From assembly GCF_044465595.1 (NCBI RefSeq), contig NZ_JBITLV010000001.1, positions 310,001 through 374,000 of the forward strand: a DNA stretch of 64,000 bases, given 5' to 3'. A program made the position numbers and the translations under genes. The notes under the pieces are model-generated. The model saw only the letters and a list, made by a program, of their open reading frames with translations, searched no databases and was not told the origin of the DNA. Below are positions 1-8,199 of this stretch, in pieces; positions within the stretch are counted from its first letter, which is position 1; every line of letters starts with the position of its first letter. This stretch comes from Spongisporangium articulatum (GTDB lineage: Bacteria > Actinomycetota > Actinomycetes > Actinomycetales > Kineosporiaceae).

Positions 1-326
1 ACCGGTCGCGCGTGGAGATGATGCGCGGCTACGCCGAGACCAGCGGGTGCCGGCGGCAGTTCCTGCTCGGCTACTTCGGCGAGACGCTGCCCGGGCCGTG
101 CGGCAACTGCGACGTCTGCGAGGAACGCGTGGTCGACGTGCGGGACGCGGTGGTGGACGGTCCCTACGCGCTGAACGACCGGGTGGTGCACCGGGAATGG
201 GGGCCGGGCGTCGTGATGCGCCCCGAACCCGACCGGGTGACCGTGCTGTTCGAGAGCGTCGGCTACCGGACCCTGGCCCTGGCCGCCCTCGAGGCCGACC
301 ACGGGTTGCTGGCTACCGAGCCGTGA
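1..326 (+). CDS. recQ: RecQ-type ATP-dependent DNA helicase, C-terminal part (5' end outside window)
   Basis: The frame is open from the first bases, so this is the 3' part of a gene beginning upstream. The visible residues contain the RecQ zinc-binding subdomain: a Cys-Arg-Arg-Gln-Phe-Leu-Leu stretch followed by Pro-Cys-Gly-Asn-Cys-Asp-Val-Cys, which supplies the four zinc ligands. After it comes a roughly 50-residue small beta domain of the DUF3553 type (Asn-Asp-Arg-Val-Val-His ... Gly-Val-Val), often appended to actinobacterial RecQ. RecQ unwinds recombination and repair intermediates in the 3'-5' direction. The helicase core and the usual start are not in the window. The stop codon overlaps the end of the convergent gene on the other strand by 14 nt. 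Confidence 0.85.
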   Translation, partial: RSRVEMMRGYAETSGCRRQFLLGYFGETLPGPCGNCDVCEERVVDVRDAVVDGPYALNDRVVHREWGPGVVMRPEPDRVTVLFESVGYRTLALAALEADHGLLATEP

Positions 327-1053
327 CCGCCGGGCTGGAGCTGGGCCCGCTGGACGCGGTGCCGGTGAACTCGAACTTCCACCGGCCGGGCCGGGTGGTG
401 GGCACCGTGACCTCGAGCGCGCCGCCGGCGCCCGTGCGCACCTCACCGTAGAGCTGGAAGGTCTGCGAGCCGGCCGGCAGGAAGAGCAGCCGTACGAGGC
501 GGCCGCGATAGCCGCGGTACGCCCGCCGGTCCCAGTCCGCCCGGTTCAACCGGGCCCGCACGGTGGTGCCGGCCGGGCCGGCCGAGGCGCGGGGCGTCGT
601 CCAGGCGGTCCGGCGGCGCAGGGCCGCGGTCGCGGTCGTCAGGACGGCGGCGCCGTCCTCCCGGTAGAGCGTGAGGGTCACGCCGCTGCGGCCGGCGTCG
701 GCGTTGTGCAGCAGACCGGCCCGGACGACGCCCGCGGGCCGCTCGCTCGTCGCCGCCAGGTGGGCGGTGGCCCAGTCGAGCGTCCACGAGGGTGCCGGAC
801 AGCCCGTCGACGAGACGGTGAAGCCGCGGCTCACGTCACGCAGGCCGACGACGAGACTGCCGGGCGCGACCGTCGTCCCGGCGCAGGTGGCCGCCGTCCG
901 GACCGGGGCGGCCGGGACGACCGTGATCGTCACGACGAAGGCCAGGGAGAGCAGCATCGGCAGGGCGATCCCGCCGGCGCGGCCGGGACGCGGTTCGAGG
1001 GCTGAGGCGGGCAGCCACGCCGTCCAGCGCGCCCACACCGTCGTCCCGACCAC
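313..1053 (-). CDS. Hypothetical exported or membrane-anchored protein
   Basis: I do not recognise the family. I place the start at GTG 1053 because GGGAGGGG lies 6 nt upstream; the frame stays open further upstream but without a better start. The 246-residue product has a hydrophobic segment at about residues 30-50 (Ile-Ala-Leu-Pro-Met-Leu-Leu-Ser-Leu-Ala-Phe) that would act as a signal anchor. An extracytoplasmic part follows with two cysteines, Cys-Ala-Gly-Thr and Cys-Pro-Ala-Pro, that could form a disulfide. The remainder is rich in beta-prone and Thr/Arg segments. The 3' end overlaps recQ tail to tail. Function is unknown. Confidence 0.6.
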   Translation of the reverse strand: MVGTTVWARWTAWLPASALEPRPGRAGGIALPMLLSLAFVVTITVVPAAPVRTAATCAGTTVAPGSLVVGLRDVSRGFTVSSTGCPAPSWTLDWATAHLAATSERPAGVVRAGLLHNADAGRSGVTLTLYREDGAAVLTTATAALRRRTAWTTPRASAGPAGTTVRARLNRADWDRRAYRGYRGRLVRLLFLPAGSQTFQLYGEVRTGAGGALEVTVPTTRPGRWKFEFTGTASSGPSSSPAVTAR

Positions 1054-1256
1054 GTCGATCCCCTCCCACTTGCTGAGGGTGACGTTACGACCGCGGAACG
1101 TTAAATGCCGTGCCGACGAACGCCGATCCGCCCTTCTCCCGATCCGGTTTCCTCCTTCCGTCCCAACTGCGCGGTTCGGGTGAAGGAGGGGACCGACCCT
1201 GGCCAGACCGGCCGAATCTCGGCAGGATCGGTCCATAGGTCACGGAAGGGGCGAAC

Positions 1257-1481
1257 ATGGCGACCATGCCACCACCGGGCGGCAGGCAGTACCCGCCGGC
1301 TCCGTCGGACCGTACGCCGACGCGCATCACGGGCGTCGTGCGCACGCGTCCCGGCGTCTGGCGCATCGCCTGGGGCGTCTGCCTGGGCCTCTTCCTCTAC
1401 ACGATCATCTCCGCCGTGATCGCCGCGGTCGTGATCCTGGTGCTGGGCGGGTCGCTGTCGAGCGACTTCTCGTTCAAGTAA
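1257..1481 (+). CDS. Small single-pass membrane protein
   Basis: A 74-residue protein with a Pro-rich cytoplasmic N-terminus and one strongly hydrophobic segment at about residues 40-64. The motif Pro-Gly-Val-Trp-Arg-Ile-Ala-Trp-Gly precedes it, and a short polar tail ends Phe-Ser-Phe-Lys. The start at 1257 is supported by GGAAGGGG 5-8 nt upstream. It is divergent from the exported-protein gene to its left and co-directional with the surface-protein gene to its right. Small membrane proteins of this layout are common in actinobacteria; no function can be assigned. Confidence 0.6.
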   Translation: MATMPPPGGRQYPPAPSDRTPTRITGVVRTRPGVWRIAWGVCLGLFLYTIISAVIAAVVILVLGGSLSSDFSFK

Positions 1482-1667
1482 CCGGCGCTTTCGGGCGCGG
1501 CCTGAAACGAAATGCCCCGGCTGTCCGATAAGGGGGGTGGCCGGACGTGTTAATTCGGCCGTATTTCGACCTGAACCTGCAGCTAGATGTAGCGTCCGGT
1601 CGAACGGCACCACCCGGGGGAATCCGACGATAGCGGCGAGAGCCGCACAGAGGCGAGGCAAGGGACG

Positions 1668-2366
1668 ATGCGTTACGTAGGCAGGCACCGCGCTCCGCGG
1701 CCGCTGTACCTGCGTCGGCCGGTGGTCGGCGGGGTCGCGATCGTGCTGTTGCTGGGCGGTCCCGCGCTGGCCTACGGCACCGGGTCCTTCGGCAAGACGG
1801 GCAACGAGGGCGCCCTGCCCCCGGCGGCGACCAGTTCCGCACCGGACGTGGTCGTGCCGACCGACGAGTCCGTCGTGCCCACCTCCGACCCCGACCCGAC
1901 CGCGCCCACCACGGCCCCGTCGACCGGGACCGTCGTCGAGACCACCGTGGACTCGAACGGGCACGTCACCACGACGACCCGTACGACGACGCACTCGACG
2001 AAGCCGCCGACGACCAAGCCGCCGAAGCCCACCAAGACCAAGGACCCGGACCCCCCGGCCATCAGCGGGCTGACGGTCAACGTCCCGGCGACCATCGCCT
2101 CGGGCGGCACCCTGAACGGTTCGGCGACCGCCTCGGGCGGTACTCCGGGCTACACCTACGACAAGGTCGGGGGCTCCGGCTGGGTCACCGTGTCGGGCGG
2201 CGGAGCGATCGGCGGTACCGCCCCCACCCTGGCGGCCGGCGACGACGACCAGCTGTACGCGGTCACGGTCAAGGTCACGGACTCGAAGGGCCAGACCAAG
2301 ACGGTCACCGCCGGTGGGCTCGTCAAGGCGCCCGAGGCTCCGCCGCCCGCCGACCCGGCGGCCTGA
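1668..2366 (+). CDS. Exported surface protein with Thr/Pro-rich stalk and Ig-like domain
   Basis: The 232-residue product begins with a basic stretch and a hydrophobic segment (about residues 18-36, ending Ala-Leu-Ala-Tyr) acting as signal or anchor. A low-complexity region rich in Thr, Pro, Ser and Lys spans about residues 50-125, with repeated Lys-Pro-Pro-Thr-Thr and Lys-Pro-Thr-Lys units, as in cell-wall-spanning stalks. The C-terminal 90 residues resemble an Ig-like/putative-Ig fold (Ser-Gly-Leu-Thr-Val, Gly-Thr-Leu-Asn-Gly-Ser, Tyr-Ala-Val-Thr-Val-Lys-Val-Thr-Asp). A GGCAAGGGACG ribosome site precedes ATG 1668. There is no LPxTG sorting signal. It probably acts at the cell surface; ligand unknown. 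A perfect hairpin follows the stop. Confidence 0.6.
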   Translation: MRYVGRHRAPRPLYLRRPVVGGVAIVLLLGGPALAYGTGSFGKTGNEGALPPAATSSAPDVVVPTDESVVPTSDPDPTAPTTAPSTGTVVETTVDSNGHVTTTTRTTTHSTKPPTTKPPKPTKTKDPDPPAISGLTVNVPATIASGGTLNGSATASGGTPGYTYDKVGGSGWVTVSGGGAIGGTAPTLAAGDDDQLYAVTVKVTDSKGQTKTVTAGGLVKAPEAPPPADPAA

Positions 2367-2377
2367 TCCCGCACACG

Positions 2378-2425
2378 GGTAATGCTCAGAATCCGACACA
2401 GGAGTGTCGGATTCTGAGCATTACC
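2378..2425. terminator. Perfect 22-bp hairpin after the surface-protein gene
   Basis: Positions 2378-2399 and 2404-2425 are exact reverse complements with a 4-nt loop (AGGA). The arm begins GGTAATGCTCAG. It starts 12 nt after the stop at 2366. No T-run follows, as is usual in high-GC actinobacteria. The AATGCTCA tip recurs in other stop-adjacent palindromes of this window. Confidence 0.7.
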
Positions 2426-2811
2426 GGTTCCTGACCATCGTTCGCGCTCACCTCGTGTTCATGAGCGCCGGGAGCGGTCGTCGAACAGCGAGGTCTTCTC
2501 GAGGTACCGCGTCGCCGCGGTTCGAGGCGGCAGAACCCGGCGTCGAGCGCGGTTGAGCGATACCGGGACGCGACCTTGACGTGCAGTCCCGCCGCATCTG
2601 ACCGATCGGTCGGCCTTCAAGGGTTCAACTACCCAGCGTGACGCGGACAAGGGTCGACCCCGCCGTTCGTTCTCGCGCATCTCGACCGTGCGCGGAACGT
2701 ACGACGGGGTCGGCCCTGTCACCCTCGGCTACCGCGGCCGGACAACCGCGACAGAGGGAGTGGTGACCGACGAGCGCCCGGGAAACTCGAATCCCGACCG
2801 CCCGCCGGTGT
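2426..2811. other. Gene-free stretch between the surface-protein terminator and bldC
   Basis: About 385 nt. Open frames exist (for example 87 codons on the minus strand at 2459-2722), but they have no ribosome-binding site and no protein-like composition. A segment near 2621 (AAGGGTTCAACTACCC) looks like a T-arm, but no acceptor or anticodon stems surround it. I see nothing else definite here. Confidence 0.5.
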
Positions 2812-3021
2812 CTAGTCCTCGTCCAGACGCTGCTGGGGGATACCGGCCAGCAGAGCCCGAACCTCGGACTCGCGGTAGCGGCGGTGCCCTCCCAGCGTTC
2901 GGATCGACGAGAGCTTGCCGGCCTTCGCCCACCTCGTCACGGTCTTGGGATCGACACGGAAGAGCGCGGCGACCTCAGCCGGTGTGAGCAGCGGCTCGGC
3001 GTCGGGCGAACGGGTGGTCAT
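2812..3021 (-). CDS. bldC: BldC-type MerR-family DNA-binding regulator
   Basis: A 69-residue protein consisting almost only of a MerR-like winged helix-turn-helix: Leu-Thr-Pro-Ala-Glu-Val-Ala-Ala-Leu-Phe, then Asp-Pro-Lys-Thr-Val-Thr-Arg-Trp-Ala, then Gly-Gly-His-Arg-Arg-Tyr-Arg. There is no effector domain. Length and sequence match Streptomyces BldC, which binds direct repeats cooperatively and restrains entry into development. The adjacent vdh, DUF3073 and purM-purF genes reproduce the neighbourhood of bldC in Streptomyces, which strengthens the orthology. It is divergent from vdh across a roughly 210-nt region holding candidate mini-ORFs. Confidence 0.92.
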   Translation of the reverse strand: MTTRSPDAEPLLTPAEVAALFRVDPKTVTRWAKAGKLSSIRTLGGHRRYRESEVRALLAGIPQQRLDED

Positions 3022-3127
3022 GTCAGCCTCCAGGAACGGGGCGGATTACCCCGGCTTCCGACATCGTGCCTTGCCTTCCCGCTCCGGGGGAACAATCCAG
3101 ACGGATGATCCCCCATCAGGAGGAAGC

Positions 3128-3175
3128 ATGACGTTAGTCGGGTACAGACGGTTACTGAAGTGGACCTTACAGTGA
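3128..3175 (+). CDS. Candidate 15-codon leader ORF upstream of vdh (TTA-rich)
   Basis: ATG 3128 is preceded by a near-perfect Shine-Dalgarno AGGAGGAAGC, the strongest in this region. The peptide reads MTLVGYRRLLKWTLQ. Three of its four leucine codons are TTA, a codon that is rare in high-GC actinomycetes and read by the bldA tRNA in Streptomyces. Five of 15 residues are Leu or Val, and the downstream gene is a valine/leucine dehydrogenase. Its TGA overlaps the next ATG (TGATG at 3173-3177). It could equally be chance in AT-richer promoter DNA. Confidence 0.35.
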   Translation: MTLVGYRRLLKWTLQ

Positions 3176-3237
3176 TGGATCATCGTTTTAGGGTGAGCCG
3201 ACACGCATTGAAACCGCTTTATTCTTCGGTCTCGTGA
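3175..3237 (+). CDS. Candidate 20-codon coupling ORF between leader ORF and vdh
   Basis: It starts at ATG 3175 within TGATG and ends with TGA 3235-3237, which overlaps the vdh GTG (3234-3236) as GTGA. The peptide would begin MDHRFRVSRH. Codon use is AT-rich and unlike the neighbouring genes, which argues against an ordinary protein. Its value is positional: with the preceding 15-codon ORF it forms an unbroken chain of stop-start overlaps into vdh, which lacks its own ribosome-binding site. Alternatively vdh is leaderless, since TATTCT lies at 3220-3225. Confidence 0.25.
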   Translation: MDHRFRVSRHALKPLYSSVS

Positions 3238-4382
3238 GTTCTCACCCGAACCCCGCCGCAGCCGACCCAGACGACGGATACGGCACCCTCCCCCAGATGG
3301 GTGACCCTTGGGAGCAAGGGCACGAGCAGGTGGTGTTCTGCCGAGACCGGGCGAGCGGGCTGATGGCCGTCATCGCCGTCTACGACACGCGTCTCGGGCC
3401 CGCCCTGGGCGGCACGCGCTTCCGCGCCTACCCGTCGAAGGACGCCGCCCTCCAGGACGCGCTGAACCTGTCCCGGGCGATGGCCTACAAGAACGCCCTC
3501 GCCGGTCTCGACCACGGCGGCGGCAAGGGCGTCATCCTCGGTGACCCCGTCACAGTGCGCAGCGAACCCCTGATCCGCGCCTACGGCCGGTTCGTCGAGT
3601 CCCTGCACGGCCGGTACGTCACAGCCTGTGACGTCGGCACGGTCGTCGCGGACATGGACCTGATCGGCCGGGAGACCCGCTACGCCACCGGCCGCAGCCC
3701 GGCCGAGGGCGGCGCCGGCGACTCCGGCGTCCTGACGGCCTTCGGCGTCTTCCAGGGCCTGCGAGCCGCGGCCCAGGTCCGCTGGGGCGCCCCGGAGGCC
3801 CTGGCGGGCCGCCTGGTGGGCGTCAGCGGGGTCGGCAAGGTCGGCCGTGCCCTCGTACCGCTCCTGCTGGACGCCGGGGCGCGGGTCGTCGCCACCGACC
3901 CCGCACCGGCCGCCGTGGGTGCGGTGGCCGGGCTGGCCGGCGTCCGCGTGGTCGAGGACACCGCCGCCCTGCTGCGCGAACCGCTCGACGTCTACGCGCC
4001 CTGTGCGCTCGGCGCAGCCCTGACGGCCGAGGTGGTCGAGGGGCTGAGCGCGCAGATCGTCTGCGGCGGGGCGAACAACCAGCTGGCCACGCCCGAGATC
4101 GGCGACCTGCTGCACGCCCGCGACGTCTTGTACTGCCCGGACTTCTGCGTGAACGCGGGGGGCGTGATCGCCGTGGCCGACGAGTGGGCGGGCCGCGACC
4201 GGGGCGGCTACGACGCCGAGCGGGCCCGAGGCCGGGCCGCGCGGATCTTCGACACCACGCTCGCCGTTCTCACCGAGGCGACCGAGACGGGTGTGACCCC
4301 TGACACAGCCGCGGCCCGTACCGCCGAGCGGCGGATGGCCGAGGTGGGCGGATTGACCCGCATATTCACGGGATTGCCCTGA
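3234..4382 (+). CDS. vdh: Glu/Leu/Phe/Val dehydrogenase (valine/leucine dehydrogenase)
   Basis: NAD-dependent oxidative deamination of branched-chain amino acids to 2-oxo acids, feeding fatty-acid or polyketide precursors and releasing ammonium. The 382-residue length fits the family. The glycine-rich N-terminal domain has the substrate-binding and catalytic lysines in Tyr-Lys-Asn-Ala-Leu-Ala-Gly-Leu-Asp-His-Gly-Gly-Gly-Lys (Lys86 and Lys98). The C-terminal Rossmann fold carries Gly-Val-Gly-Lys-Val-Gly, and Asn-Asn-Gln-Leu plus Cys-Val-Asn-Ala-Gly-Gly are present. The short N-terminus and the bldC/purMF neighbourhood match Streptomyces valine dehydrogenase. The GTG start lacks a Shine-Dalgarno; coupling or leaderless initiation is likely. 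Val and Leu preference cannot be separated by eye. Confidence 0.88.
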   Translation: MSSHPNPAAADPDDGYGTLPQMGDPWEQGHEQVVFCRDRASGLMAVIAVYDTRLGPALGGTRFRAYPSKDAALQDALNLSRAMAYKNALAGLDHGGGKGVILGDPVTVRSEPLIRAYGRFVESLHGRYVTACDVGTVVADMDLIGRETRYATGRSPAEGGAGDSGVLTAFGVFQGLRAAAQVRWGAPEALAGRLVGVSGVGKVGRALVPLLLDAGARVVATDPAPAAVGAVAGLAGVRVVEDTAALLREPLDVYAPCALGAALTAEVVEGLSAQIVCGGANNQLATPEIGDLLHARDVLYCPDFCVNAGGVIAVADEWAGRDRGGYDAERARGRAARIFDTTLAVLTEATETGVTPDTAAARTAERRMAEVGGLTRIFTGLP

Positions 4383-4387
4383 TCGAC

Positions 4388-4403
4388 GGGCGCCTCGGCG
4401 CCC
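4388..4403. terminator. Short GC hairpin after vdh
   Basis: GGGCGCC (4388-4394) and GGCGCCC (4397-4403) are inverted repeats with a 2-nt centre, 6 nt after the vdh stop. It is compact and GC-rich, plausible as a terminator without a T-run. Confidence 0.4.
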
Positions 4404-4557
4404 CGACGGGATGGACGTCACGCCTCGCCGCAATCGGCGACGGGATGCCGGAAGGGCCTCGCACGATGTAGCGTTTGGAACTACGAGAGACTGATGACCA
4501 CTCCGGAGCCCCGCCACGTGCGCCAGCTCCGGATCGACGTGTGAGGGGGTCGACGCC

Positions 4558-4764
4558 ATGGGGCGCGGCCGTCAGAAGGCCAAGCAGACCAAGGTCGCTC
4601 GGGAGCTGAAGTACTACAGCCCCAACACCGACCTTGACGCCCTCCGGGCGGAGCTGGCCACCGGTGACCAGCGTGGAGCGGCTCCGGCCCCTCCGCGCGA
4701 GGACGACACGGGTCTGGATGAGCGAGACGACTATGCGGATTGGGCGAGCGACGGCTATCGCTGA
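4558..4764 (+). CDS. DUF3073 small basic protein
   Basis: A 68-residue protein beginning Met-Gly-Arg-Gly-Arg-Gln-Lys-Ala-Lys-Gln-Thr-Lys-Val-Ala-Arg-Glu-Leu-Lys-Tyr, the hallmark of DUF3073, with an acidic C-terminal half (Asp-Glu-Arg-Asp-Asp-Tyr-Ala-Asp). The basic head and acidic tail suggest nucleic-acid or ribosome interaction, but no function is established. ATG 4558 has a GAGGGGG site upstream. It lies between vdh and purM, as in Streptomyces, and converges on purM with a 46-nt gap. Confidence 0.88.
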   Translation: MGRGRQKAKQTKVARELKYYSPNTDLDALRAELATGDQRGAAPAPPREDDTGLDERDDYADWASDGYR

Positions 4765-4810
4765 TCCATCCGCACGTCGCGCCTGAGCTCAGTCACGTCT
4801 CGGGTACCCC

Positions 4811-5932
<1,122 letters not shown>

Positions 5933-5945
5933 AGCCGAACCCTAT

Positions 5946-7454
5946 CTAGCTGTGCCGGACCGCCAGCTCCAGGCCGGGTAGGGCCTCCGGGTTGTCGGCC
6001 TCCAGCGTGTGCTTGCCGAGGAACGCCGAGTCCGGCAGCTCGATCGGGTACTCGCCGGTGAAGCAGGCGGTGCACAGCCGGTCGGCGCGCTGGTTGGTGG
6101 CCGCGACCATCCCGTCGAGCGAGATGTAGCCGAGGCTGTCGGCGCCGATGTTGGCCCGCACCTCGTCGGTGCCCATGCCGCTGGCGATCAGCTCGGCCCG
6201 GGTGGCGAAGTCGATGCCGTAGAAGCACGGCCAGGTGACCGGCGCGGAGCTGATCCGCACGTGCACCTCGGCGGCCCCCGCCTCGCGGAGCATCCGGACC
6301 AGCGCCCGCTGGGTGTTGCCCCGCACGATCGAGTCGTCGACCACGACCAGCCGCTTGCCCTTGATGACGTTGCGCAGCGGGTTCAGCTTCAGCCGGATGC
6401 CCAGCTGGCGGATGGTCTGGCTGGGCTGGATGAACGTCCGCCCCACGTAGGCGTTCTTGACCAGACCCTGGCCGTAGGGGATGCCGGACTCCTGCGCGTA
6501 ACCGACCGCGGCCGGGGTGCCCGACTCGGGCACCGGGATGACCAGGTCGGCCTCGACCGGGTGCTCGCGGGCCAGGCGGCGGCCCATCTCGACGCGCGAC
6601 TCGTGCACGACCTGGCCGTTGATCGTGGTGTCGGGCCGGGCCAGGTAGACGTACTCGAAGATGCAGCCCGTCGGGGTGGGCTCGGCGAACCGGGTGGAGC
6701 GCACACCGTCGGCGTCGATCGCGACGAGCTCGCCCGGCTCGACCTCGCGCACGAAGTTGGCCCCCACGATGTCGAGGGCGGCCGTCTCGGAGGCGATCAC
6801 CCAGCCCGACTCGAGCCGGCCCAGCACGAGCGGCCGGACGCCGTGCGGGTCGCGGGCACCGTACAGGGTGTCCTCGTCCATGAAGACCAGGCTGAACGCG
6901 CCCCGCAGCCGGGGCAGCACCTCCAGCGCCGTGGCCTCCAGCGTGTGGTCGCGGTCGCCGGCCAGCAGCGCGGTGACCAGCGCGGTGTCGGTGGTGTTGC
7001 CCCGCGAGACCTCGCCGCCGGCCACCTCGCCGTAGCGCTCGCCGACCAGCCGGCGCAGCTCGTGGCTGTTGGTCAGGTTGCCGTTGTGGCCCAGCGCGAC
7101 GGTGCCCGCCGCGGTGGCGCCCAGCGTCGGCTGCGCGTTCTCCCAGGTCGACCCGCCCGTGGTGCTGTACCGGCAGTGGCCCACGGCCAGGTGCCCGCGC
7201 AGCGACTCCAGCGAGTTCTCGTCGAACACCTGGGAGACCAGACCGACGTCCTTGTAGACCATGATCTGGCTGCCGTTGGACACCGCGATACCGGCGGCCT
7301 CCTGGCCGCGGTGCTGCAGGGCGTAGAGCCCGTAGTAGGTGAGCTTCGCGACCTCTTCGCCGGGAGCCCACACCCCGAAGACCCCGCAGGCGTCCTGCGG
7401 GCCCTTCTCGCCGGGGATCAGGTCGTGCGAAAGCCTGCCGTCTCCTCGCGCCAC
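5946..7454 (-). CDS. purF: Amidophosphoribosyltransferase
   Basis: First committed step of purine synthesis: PRPP plus glutamine to phosphoribosylamine. A short propeptide precedes the catalytic Cys23 (Asp-Ala-Cys-Gly-Val-Phe-Gly), an N-terminal glutamine amidotransferase domain. The C-terminal phosphoribosyltransferase domain carries the PRPP loop Val-Val-Val-Asp-Asp-Ser-Ile-Val-Arg-Gly. Cysteines in Trp-Pro-Cys-Phe-Tyr-Gly and Leu-Cys-Thr-Ala-Cys-Phe fit the iron-sulfur ligands of the Bacillus-type enzyme. Length 502 is usual. The GTG start at 7454 is chosen because it gives the normal propeptide length. It is co-transcribed with purM downstream and two small genes upstream. Confidence 0.95.
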   Translation of the reverse strand: MARGDGRLSHDLIPGEKGPQDACGVFGVWAPGEEVAKLTYYGLYALQHRGQEAAGIAVSNGSQIMVYKDVGLVSQVFDENSLESLRGHLAVGHCRYSTTGGSTWENAQPTLGATAAGTVALGHNGNLTNSHELRRLVGERYGEVAGGEVSRGNTTDTALVTALLAGDRDHTLEATALEVLPRLRGAFSLVFMDEDTLYGARDPHGVRPLVLGRLESGWVIASETAALDIVGANFVREVEPGELVAIDADGVRSTRFAEPTPTGCIFEYVYLARPDTTINGQVVHESRVEMGRRLAREHPVEADLVIPVPESGTPAAVGYAQESGIPYGQGLVKNAYVGRTFIQPSQTIRQLGIRLKLNPLRNVIKGKRLVVVDDSIVRGNTQRALVRMLREAGAAEVHVRISSAPVTWPCFYGIDFATRAELIASGMGTDEVRANIGADSLGYISLDGMVAATNQRADRLCTACFTGEYPIELPDSAFLGKHTLEADNPEALPGLELAVRHS

Positions 7455-7478
7455 GAGAGGGATTCTCCCATAGGCGGG

Positions 7479-7754
7479 TTAGTGCCGCCGACGTTCGAGC
7501 AGGAGGGCGAGTCCCAGGGCGAGCAGCACCCCGATCAGGCCGAACAGCAGGACGAAGGTCATCTCGGGCGAGCGCGTGTTCAGCTGCTTACCGATGGTGT
7601 CGACCTGCTCGGGCGGCAGCTGGGCGACGACCAGGCCGAGCACGGCTCCGAGCGCGAACCCGGTCAGCGCGAACGGGAAGTAGCGGGGCGCGCGGCGGAC
7701 CCGGACGACGCGCTGCTCGCGCTCGTCGACGGGCTCGTTCTCGGGCTCGCTCAC
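7479..7754 (-). CDS. Conserved small two-helix membrane protein upstream of purF
   Basis: GTG 7754 overlaps the stop of the preceding gene (GTGA), which sets the start. The 91-residue product begins Ser-Glu-Pro-Glu-Asn-Glu and has an acidic/basic N-terminal 25 residues. It has two hydrophobic helices at about residues 27-44 and 67-86 separated by a polar loop, ending Glu-Arg-Arg-Arg-His. It sits 24 nt ahead of purF in what looks like a four-gene operon. The function is not known; the position next to purF suggests only co-regulation. Confidence 0.7.
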   Translation of the reverse strand: MSEPENEPVDEREQRVVRVRRAPRYFPFALTGFALGAVLGLVVAQLPPEQVDTIGKQLNTRSPEMTFVLLFGLIGVLLALGLALLLERRRH

Positions 7755-8152
7755 GGTGACGACGGTATCCCGAGACCCTGGATGGGCAGCAGGTGGGACA
7801 GGTCGGACCGCTGGCCGCTGGCCCGGACCCGGCCGCCGGCGACCTCGTCGGCCCACTGCGCGGCCCCGGTGGCCAGCCGCAGCCAGGTCTGCGGGTCGGT
7901 CTCGACGACGTTGGGCGGCGTGCCGCGGGTGTGCCGAGGGCCCGGGAGGCACTGGACGGCCGCGAACGGCGGCACCCGGACCTCGGTGGTGGGCCCGGGC
8001 GAACGGGTGGCCAGCTCCTCGAGGGTGTACCGGACGGCGGTCGCCAGGACCGGGCGCGGCTGGCCCTCCGGGTCGGCGAGCCAGGCGCTCAGAGCCCGGC
8101 GTCCGTCGTCCACCGGGGTGCGGCGGCGGGGGGCACGGGTGGCCGGTGACAT
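7751..8152 (-). CDS. Sterol-carrier-family (SCP_3-like) protein
   Basis: The 133-residue product resembles the short bacterial sterol-carrier orthologue family found next to purF in actinobacteria. Recognisable parts are Arg-Arg-Ala-Leu-Ser-Ala-Trp-Leu, Val-Arg-Val-Pro-Pro-Phe-Ala-Ala-Val-Gln, His-Thr-Arg-Gly-Thr-Pro-Pro-Asn-Val-Val-Glu-Thr-Asp-Pro and a Trp-containing Leu-Ala-Thr-Gly stretch. I take ATG 8152 because GGGGAGG lies 8 nt upstream; an in-frame ATG at 8173 is less likely. It heads the operon leading to purF-purM and is divergent from the membrane protein at 8200. The ligand is unknown. Confidence 0.7.
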   Translation of the reverse strand: MSPATRAPRRRTPVDDGRRALSAWLADPEGQPRPVLATAVRYTLEELATRSPGPTTEVRVPPFAAVQCLPGPRHTRGTPPNVVETDPQTWLRLATGAAQWADEVAGGRVRASGQRSDLSHLLPIQGLGIPSSP

Positions 8153-8199
8153 GCCCCCATCCTCCCCGATCATCCCCCTGATCGGGCACGATGACCCTC

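Noticed and set aside
2600..2660. Possible tRNA, T-arm-like AAGGGTTCAACTACCC near 2621
   Set aside because: No matching acceptor, D-arm or anticodon stem could be formed around it.
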